Part shown: positions 56,825 through 64,000 of the stretch, in pieces | Layout: each line of letters opens with the position of its first letter | How positions within the stretch are numbered: the stretch's first letter is position 1 | From: Elymus sibiricus | Taxonomy: Eukaryota > Streptophyta > Magnoliopsida > Poales > Poaceae | Direction of reading: 5' to 3' | Assembly: GCA_039707655.1 (NCBI GenBank) | Contig: CM077675.1 | Location: forward strand, 418,127,162-418,191,161 | DNA length: 64,000 bases | Position numbers and translations under genes: made by a program | The notes under the pieces: generated by a model | The model's database searches: none | Seen by the model: the letters and a program-made list of their open reading frames with translations, nothing else | Told to the model about the DNA's origin: nothing

Positions 56825-58611
56825 GGAAATGTTGGAAATATGCCCTAGAGGCAATAATAAAATGGTTATTATTATATTTCCTTTTTCATGATAAATGTTT
56901 ATTATCCATGCTAAATTGTATTGATTGGAAACTCAAATACATGTGTGGGTACATAGACAACAATGTGTCCCTAGTAAGCCTCTGATGGACTAGCTCGTTG
57001 ATCAAACATGGTCAAGGTTTCCTGGCCATAGACATGAGTTGTCATTTGATGATGAGATCACATCTTTAGGAGAATGATGTGATGGACAAGACCCAAACTA
57101 TGAACGTAGCATATGATCGTGTCAGTTTATTGCTTTTGTTTTCTGCATGTCAAGTATGTGTTCCTATGACCATGAGATCATGTAACTCGCTGACACTGGA
57201 GGAGTACCTTGTGTGTATCAAACGTCACAATGTAACTGGGTGACTATAAAGATGCTCTACAGGTATCTCCGAGGGTGTCTGTTGAGTTGGCATGGATCAA
57301 GACTGAGATTTGTTGCTCCGTGTGACGGAGAGGTATCTCTGGGCCCACTCGGTAACACAGCATCACAAGAAGCTTGCAAGCAATGTGACTAAGGAGTTAG
57401 TCATGGGATCTTGTGTTACGGAATGAGTAAAGAGACTTACCGGTAACGAGATTGAACTAGGTATGGAGATACCGACGATCGAATCTCGGGCAAGTAACAT
57501 ACCGATGAACAAGGGGAACAACGTACGGGATTAACTGAATCCTTGACATAGAGGTTCCACCGATAAAGATCTTCGTAGAATATGTAGGAACCAATATGGG
57601 CATCCAGGTCCCGCTATTGGTTATTGACCGTAGAGGTGTCTCGGTCATGTCTACATAGTTCTCGAACCCGCAGGGTCTGCACACTTAACGTTCGGTGACG
57701 TTTCAGTATTATTGAGCTATGTATGTTGGTGACTGAAGGTTGTTCGGAGTCCCGGATGAGATCCCGGATGTCACGAGGAGCTCAGGAATGGTCCGGAGGT
57801 AAAGATTTATATATGGGAAGTCATATTTTGGCGACCGGAAAAGTTTTGGGTTTTTCCGGTATTGTACCGGGAAGCTTCTAGAAGGTTCCGGAAACTTACG
57901 GAGGAGTCCGGAAGTCCACCAAGGTTTCCACCACGTCCCAAGGGTTTGCATGGGCTGAGGGGAGGCCCCCTGGCCTTATTGGGCCAGGCGCACAAGTCCC
58001 TCAAGGACCATGTGGCTTGGGAGAGGTGGAAAGTACACCTGTTTATGGAAAGGGAGGGAATTGGACTAGGAGTCCAACTCCTCCCCCTTGGCTGCGCCCT
58101 AGGGCTTGGAGGGGCTGATCTCCAGGCCCCTCCACCTATATATAGAGGGGAGGGGGCGCCCCAAGAGGACACATGAAGCCCTTGGCGCCCCTCTCTCTCC
58201 CTAGATCGTTTTCTCCTTCGTTCGCGGTTTCGGTAGCGCTAGGCGTAGCCCTGCCGGGATAGCACCACCACCACCGCCACCACGACAGTCGTGTTGCCGG
58301 AGAACTCATCTACCTCTCCGCTCTCCCTTGCTGGATCAAGGAGGCAGAGATCGTCATCGAGCTGTACGTGTGCTGAACGCGGAGGTGCCGTCTGTTCGGC
58401 GCTAGATCGTGATTGGATCGCGGGATGGCTTGCGATTTGGATCGCGAAGACGTTCGACTACATCAACCGCGTTTCTTAACGCTTCCCGCTTAGCGATCTA
58501 CAAGGGTATGTGGATCCAATCTCCCCTCTCGTAGATGCTCATCTCCATGGATCGATCTTGTATGTGCATAGGAAATTTTTTGTTTCCCATGCAACGTTCC
58601 CCAACAGGAAA
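56825..58611 (+). mobile_element. Solo LTR of the BARE-1/WIS/Angela copia group
   Basis: The LTR is 56830-58606 (1777 bases), with TSD GGAAA at 56825-56829 and 58607-58611. It starts TGTTGGAAATATGCCCTAGA and ends CCCCAACA. A TATA region 'cctatatatagag' lies near 58135. It is inserted into the LINE-like retroposon in opposite orientation and is homologous to 15000-16738 (inverted). Confidence 0.93.
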
Positions 58612-58645
58612 ACACAACACAAAACAAACAAAGAGCACCGCCAGC

Positions 58646-59000
58646 GAAGTCGAACGGCATCAGCCAGTCAAGACCAAACCACGACAGTGCACCATCGACG
58701 CAATCGAAAGGTTCCACACAACCAAGATTGCACAACCCCGCGACACCACCTGTGTCGTGGGGCACATTCGAACGGTCACACGAGGCCGAGACGACGCCAG
58801 GGTGCCCGTGTGCCAACGACGTAGTCGAAGAGCACCGCTTAGCAGACCAAACCACGACACTGCACCATCAACGCAATCGAAAGGCTCCATGCAACCAAGA
58901 CTACACAACGCCGCGACACCATCTGTGTCGTGGGGCACATTTGAACGGTCACACGAGGCCGAGACGACGCCACGGCGCTTGCGTGCCACCGGCGTAGACG
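58646..59000 (-). repeat. Two tandem ~175-base repeats in the retroposon
   Basis: Matching points 'gaccaaaccacgaca.tgcaccatc.acgcaatcgaaagg' at about 58671 and 58846. Both are followed by 'ccgcgacacca.ctgtgtcgtggggcacatt.gaacggtcacacgaggccgagacgacgcca'. Confidence 0.85.
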
Positions 59001-60064
59001 CAGGGCATCGCCTAGCAGAGACACACCAAGGAGCACTCGACCACGAACACCGCCAAAGAAGAGCACAAAAACCACTGCCGACCCCAAGCCGGCCGCACCA
59101 CCACCACCAACCACATGAGCCGTCAGTAACCACCCATGGTCAAGGACTCAAGGTCTCCAAGACGACGCCTTCAAGAAGGTAGCGGCGTACATGACTTCGT
59201 CGTCGTCCGATCCAGCAAAACTAGATCATGGGCTTTCGCCCGGAGACCCCGGACTCGAGGGATTTGGGTGAACTGGACTCCTCAGCACCGCGCCTACAGG
59301 GAGAAGAAAGGCACCAAAAGGCACCGCGCGTCACCGGCATCAATCGAGGTCTCTGCGAAGTTTTCACCCGGAGCCAAACACAATCGCCTTGCCTCAAAAT
59401 CCAAAGATCGGGTCACCTAAGATGGTTTTGCCCGGAGCCGTCACTGCAGGCCCGCGGAGGGGAGAGGAGCACCCCCACCGCGCCACGAGAAGAGGGCCGC
59501 AAGAGCTGTCGCCGTGAGGCCTGGGACTCCCTCCACCTCCATCCTCACCTAAGATGGACCGGCCCAGAGCCGGCAGTAGGCGCCACCAGCGCAGAAGCGC
59601 ATGGAGGCAGGAGGGAGGCCGAAAAACGCATCCGCATGCCCAAATCTGCAGCCACACAACGGCAGCGCAACAGCCAGATCCGGGAAGATGCAAGCGTGCC
59701 CGCACCAGCATAGGCCAAGCTCGGCTCCACCGCACGCGCCACACAACAGCCAACACCGGCAAACTCCGAGCAGCCGCAGCTCGAGAGCCTGCCTAGCCGG
59801 ACAGCCACCGCTCACCACCGCGATATCCACCAGCCGCCACCAGCTGCGATGAGCTCCCGAACGGAAAAAAGGCTGGTCCCGCCGCCGCCAGCGGGCTTCG
59901 CCCGGCGACGTGTGCCGGCGGCGGCGAGGGAGGAGGGGGGAGGGGGTGGGCTACGGCGGCGGGGGTCGGGGGTCCGCCCGAGTCGCCTCCAGAGGAGACG
60001 ACGCGGGGGCGAGCCATTTCTTTCCCAACCTAACTAACTTGACTCGGCCGACTCCCCACTATGC

Positions 60065-61329
60065 TTTAATAATGGGGAGTGATAGGCGGCGGCGCGCCGG
60101 CCCAACTTTGGGCCGGACGCTAGGTAGCCATCCGATCTGGCGATTCCAACGAGCTAGATCCATCCCTTGTCCAGCGAAAAAAAGAAACACCACCGGCTTG
60201 ACTGTCAGATCCGTCCGTGTCCAGACTCGATGCACCGCCGGCTCATCTCCGCTCTCCTTTGTCGTTTGCCGTCGCCGCTCGCCGCCGCTCGCCGTCGCCG
60301 CTCGTTGCCCCTCGCCGCCGCTCGCCGTCGCCGCTCGTTCTAGCTCTAGTTTTGCCGGTTGTAGCAAAAAACCTCGCTGATGGAAGCTTCCGTGGTTCTC
60401 GGTTGCAGCAAAAAACATGGCTTCACCGTCGCCGACGGAAAAAAATCACCCCAGCCGATTGCAGCAAAACCATACGCTGGTTCCAGCTTTGGATTTGACG
60501 GTTGCAACAAATCATGTGCTCCGTCGCCGTCGCCGCAGAAAAACACTCCGACGATGCAGCAAAAATGTTGGTTGGTTCCAACTCTGGCTTAGTCAGTTGT
60601 AGCAATTTTATTTGCTGGTTGTAGAACGGCGTGAAAGCGGTTGTAGCAAAAAAATCCCGACGTCGACTTGTGCAAAGTAGCAAAATCAGACACCGGCTGT
60701 AGCAAATTTCGACACCGGTTGTAACAAAAATCGATGATGACCGTGGTGACCGGCGAGCCCTGATGCACTGTCATTAGGAGGTTGCAGCTTCTGACGTCGC
60801 CTATTGTAGCTCCCCGCGATGAGGTTGCAGCTTCTGGGGCCAGTAGTCCCAGCATCCCGCGGGCATGGGCGTCGCCGTTGCAGCTCGCCGGGCAGTGGCC
60901 ATCGCAGGTCGCCATGGTCGTGGTTCCAACAAGCCACCATCGTCAACGCAGCTCGCAGTGGCAAAGGAGGCTTGGGCGGCTGCGCTCGCAAGCACATGTT
61001 GCCCGTTGCCGCAGGAGCTCGTCACCGGCCCCCATGGCACGGCTGTGCACGAGTCACCGTAGGATCTCCAGCTCGCCGGCAACGGGGAGCGGCGACCGGG
61101 AGCAGCAATGGGGAGTGGCGACGGGGAGCCGCAACGAGCGCCCAACTTCTGCTCGCGCGGCGACAAGCGGCTGGGTGGGAGAAGGAGATCGGGAGGAAGA
61201 AGACGGGAAAAAAAAGGGTGAGCCAGGGGGCAGCGCGAGACGTGGGACGGGGATACATCGAGTGGCTCGCGCTCGACCGGCTGAAGCTTTCGGCCGGCGT
61301 GTCGTAGGCAAGCGTTTCCCTTTAATAAT
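60065..61329. mobile_element. Second MULE (1247 bp, non-autonomous) with 9-bp TSD
   Basis: The body is 60074-61320, flanked by TTTAATAAT at 60065-60073 and 61321-61329. The termini are imperfect inverted repeats (GGGGAGTGATAGGCGGCGGCGCGCCGGCC versus GGGAAACGCTTGCCTACGACACGCCGGCC). The interior is GC-rich, with repeated 'ttgtagcaaaaa' and 'gccgtcgccgctcg' motifs. Several frames are open through GC richness alone. No transposase. It shares part of its TSD with the adjacent retroposon. Confidence 0.75.
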
Positions 61330-61739
61330 TGTTCAATTCATAATACATTTCATGCTTTTTGCAATGTAATTTTCATTGTACGTATCTCGTCATTGAAAGA
61401 TAGTGTGATCCAGTCCTACGTATTTCTTCTCGACTTACGTAACTTCCAGTTAGCTAGTGCAATTTATCCGTCCATTTTCTAAAAGTATTATCCGATGTCC
61501 GTCCATTTTCTAAAGGTGCGATTGATACCTAAATTTCTAGGAGAAGCATGAGTGCCGCAGCAAGAGCCTAAATTTCTTTGTCATGGCCCATCTACTCTCT
61601 TCTGTGCCAGCTTACAGTTACAGATGACTGTGTGCTGGCTGGTCGGTAAACTTACGATTGGCCACACTCCGAGGGATAGATTATGACATCATGGCTGTTT
61701 TGACAACTTACCGCTTGACAGGAGGAGATTTCTCTTTGC
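61330..61739. other. Flanking DNA with the unoccupied site of the 40803 MITE
   Basis: The AT-rich start is the continuation of the original AWPM-19 gene 3' flank. 61605-61680 matches the two flanks of the MITE at 40803-41152 without the insert. Confidence 0.5.
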
Positions 61740-62187
61740 TTAACACTTCCAGGTAGTGTTACTGCCCAAGAAAGATGGTGCCACCAACCTTAGGGATTTT
61801 AGGCCTATTAGCTTAATACACCCTGTCGTCAAGCTGATCTCCAAGGTGCTCTCAATTAAGATAGCAATGATCAGCCACACCATCATCTCCCCGGCGCAAA
61901 TCGCGTTCCTCAAAACAAATTGCATTCATAATAGCTACCTCTACGTGCAAAACTATGTCCCGGCGTTGCATCGATGGAATGCTTTGGCTTTGCTCATGAA
62001 GTTAGATATACCAAAGGCTTTTGATACCGTTTCCTGGGAATACATGCTCGAGCTACTACAACGATTAGGGTTTAGCGCGCGCTGGCGGGATTGGTTTGGG
62101 CTGCTTCTGTCTCTCATGCTCAATGGCATGCTGGGTGTCGGGCTTCCACATCGCCGATGTCTTCGACAGGGCGACCCTCTGTCACAC
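61740..62187 (+). pseudogene. LINE reverse-transcriptase fragment (5' truncated, cut by LTR)
   Basis: The plus frame from about 61753 reads VVLLPKKDGATNLRDFRPIS, LLMKLDIPKAFDTVSWEYML, LQRLGFSARWRDWFGLLL and RCLRQGDPLS. These are the opening motif, motif A with its catalytic Asp and motif B of a non-LTR reverse transcriptase. Motif C (YADD) and everything downstream are absent, because the LTR at 62188 interrupts the sequence. There are no upstream endonuclease or ORF1 sequences, which fits 5' truncation. Not functional. Confidence 0.85.
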
Positions 62188-63905
62188 TGCTACTCCCATA
62201 GGAGTTGTTGGGTTTCCCTGAAGAGGAAGGGTGATGTAGCACAATGATACTTGTGATTTGCGTTGGGTTTTCCGCGAAGAGGAGCGGGTGATGCAACACA
62301 GTATAAATAAGTATTTCCCTCAGTGAGAACCAATGTTATTGAACCAATAGGAGTAGCACAAAACCCCCGTCTTCAGCGACTGCACACAAAGAAGCAAACA
62401 CTTGCACCCAACGCGGACAAGAGGGTTGTCAATCCCCTTAGACTCGTTATTTGCAAGCAAATGAAGTGTGTAGATGATAGTTGAATAATGTAAATTGCAA
62501 AATAAAATAAAAGTAAATAAATGGAAGCAAGGTAATGAAAGCTTTTGTAAATATATAAGTGAATAGACCCGGGGGCCGTAGTGTTCTCTAGTCATCTCTC
62601 ATGTAGTAGGCATACGGTGGGTAAACAAATTACTCTTGGGCAATTGATAGAAAAGCTCATAGTTATGCAATATTTATTCATGGCAATGATCATGTGTATA
62701 TATGCATCACGTCCATAAGCACATAGGCCGACTCCTACATGCACCTATTACTATTACTCCACGTCGAGAGCGCTTTTATGCTTGCGTATTTAAGTATTAA
62801 CTTCATTACAAACAGAGTAATGTTTGGAGAACGATGATATGATGTAGACAAAGAAAACTCAATCAATATGAATTAACCCCATCATTTTATCCTTACTGGC
62901 AACAATACAAAGACGTGTCTTGTCCCCTTCTGTTACTGGGATATAGAGCACCGCGACATTGAACCCACTACAACGCAACCCTCTCACTGAAGAAATATCA
63001 ATCTAGCTGGCCAAACTATTTCAATAGATCGGAGAGATTTACGAAGCTATAGTAATCATGCAAATAAGAATCATAATAGAAATCAGAGAAGACTCAAATC
63101 GTTTTCATGAATAATCTGAACATAAACCCACAATTCATCCGATCCCAACAAACACACCGTACAAAGTGATTACATCGAATAGATCACCGCGAAGATGCGG
63201 TGAACTTTGTATTGAAGATCAAGAGAGAGAGACAGAGAGAGAGAGAGAGATAGCCATCTAGGTACTAACTACAGACCCGTAGGTTTGTTGGGAGCTACTC
63301 ACACATCACCATGGGAGCATCAAGGTTGATGTAGAGGCCCTCCGTGATCGATCCCCCCTCCGGCAGGACATCGGAACATGGCTCCAGATGGGCACACAGC
63401 GGAACAGAGACTTGCGGCGGCGGAAAAAGTGTTTCGGGAGTCTCTCCAAGGTTTTTGGAAAATATTAGAATTTATAGGCCATAGAGAGGCATTGGGAGAC
63501 GCCAGGGGGAGCCAGCACACATCAGGGCGCGGCCACCCCCTAGGCACGCCCTATTGTGTGTTCGCTCCCTCATGCGGCCTCTGGTCTCCTTCCGAAGCTT
63601 CCAGGTCTTCTTTTGGTCTAGAAAAAATCATAAAAAAGTTTTGGGGCAATCGGACTTCGTTTGGTACTGTAAACTTGAAAAGCCAAAAACATGCAGAAAA
63701 CAACAACTGGCACTGGGCTAATAGGTTAGTGCTCAAAAATAATATGAATTGCTAAATAAATACCCAAAAAGCATCCTAGAACGATAATATTATAGCATGG
63801 AACAATAAAAAATTATAGATACGTTGGAGGCGTATCAGCATCCCCAAGCTTAATTCCTGCTCGTCCTCGAGTAGGTAAATGATAAACATGATTTTTGATG
63901 TGACA
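62188..63905 (-). mobile_element. Gypsy LTR (3' LTR) plus start of internal region, minus orientation
   Basis: The LTR is 62188-63837. In minus view it starts TGATACGCCTCCAACGTATC and ends at 62188. The polypurine tract 'catccccaagctta' follows at 63839-63852 with the same 'attcctgctcgtcctcgagtaggtaaatgataaa' as at 48810. This shows a 3' LTR and the adjoining internal region, not a solo LTR. The internal part is cut at 63905 by another LTR. The LTR end has an internal duplication ('gttgggtttyccygaagaggar.gggtgatg' at 62198 and 62261). Confidence 0.8.
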
Positions 63906-64000
63906 TGATACGTCTCCAACGTATCTACTTTTCCAAACACTTTTGCTCTGGTTTTGGACTCTAATTTGCATGATTTGAATAGAACTAACTCGGACTGACG
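63906..64000 (+). mobile_element. Start of another gypsy LTR (plus orientation, truncated by window end)
   Basis: TGATACGTCTCCAACGTATC followed by 'tagaactaactcggactgacg'. This matches the beginning (minus view) of the LTRs at 47173-48809 and 52995-54632. Confidence 0.8.

Larger units (their letters stand above)
56636..60071 (-). mobile_element. Non-autonomous LINE-like retroposon, minus strand, 14-bp TSD
   Basis: The body is 56650-60057, with ACTATGCTTTAATA at 56636-56649 and 60058-60071. On the minus strand the element begins GC-rich at 60057 and ends in poly(A) (plus-strand T run 56650-56658). Removing the solo LTR leaves about 1.6 kb. The interior holds a 175-base tandem repeat and no credible ORF. 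A run of 36 G (56671-56706) lies near the 3' end. Long TSD and A-tail show LINE-type mobilisation. The 5' part resembles the GC-rich start of the element at 44520. Confidence 0.82.

Noticed and set aside
59228..61369. Multiple 80-195 codon ORFs in the retroposon and MULE
   Set aside because: Open in several frames at once because of GC-rich, repetitive sequence; no recognisable domain; they cross element boundaries.
12230..64000. CRISPR-like arrays, prokaryotic operons or phage sequences
   Set aside because: Repeats present are tandem or LTR-type with no spacer pattern; gene structures are eukaryotic with introns.

Overview
The window looks like nuclear DNA from a Triticeae grass (wheat, barley or a close relative). 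The evidence is indirect but consistent. Two solo LTRs have the ends of the BARE-1/WIS/Angela copia family. Several gypsy LTRs begin TGATACGTCTCCAACGTATC. There are MULEs with 9-bp target-site duplications (TSDs), PIF/Harbinger-like elements, and GC-rich grass genes with introns. Most of the 64 kb is nested transposable elements. No prokaryotic or organellar features were seen.

Layout: 1-1930 is the 5' end of a minus-strand LINE (ORF1 plus the endonuclease end of ORF2). 4090-8465 is an AT-rich block of degenerate repeats. 9598-10696 is a MULE inside a tandem duplication. 11314-25884 is a PIF/Harbinger-like element. Its SANT/NAM-associated gene is split by an 11.9-kb Athila-lineage gypsy element (12230-24170), which itself carries a BARE/Angela solo LTR (15000-16738). 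26484-26716 is a U4 snRNA gene with a Pol II-type promoter. 28.3-31.4 kb holds two foldback MITEs, and 32538-34107 is a gypsy solo LTR.

36643-37763 is an EDR2 C-terminal (DUF1336) gene. 39.8-43.8 kb has MITEs and an LTR remnant. 44.0-46.2 kb is a LINE 3' coding remnant interrupted by a 1.3-kb non-autonomous LINE-like insertion. 46332-54897 is a second Harbinger-like element carrying a Glu-rich ORF, split by a 7.5-kb non-autonomous gypsy element. 55419-56389 is a four-exon AWPM-19-like membrane protein gene. Downstream of it are a non-autonomous LINE-like insertion (56650-60057) with a BARE/Angela solo LTR inside, a second MULE (60074-61320), a LINE reverse-transcriptase fragment, and gypsy LTR sequence to the end.

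Probable functional host genes are U4 snRNA, the DUF1336 gene and the AWPM-19-like gene. They show no operon-like relationship and sit as islands among transposons. The transposon nesting is legible: almost every insertion has an identifiable TSD, and two insertions have a matching empty site elsewhere in the window. Coding regions of the transposons are mostly broken by single stops, frameshifts or later insertions. Family names of LTR elements rest on remembered LTR termini, not on a search.
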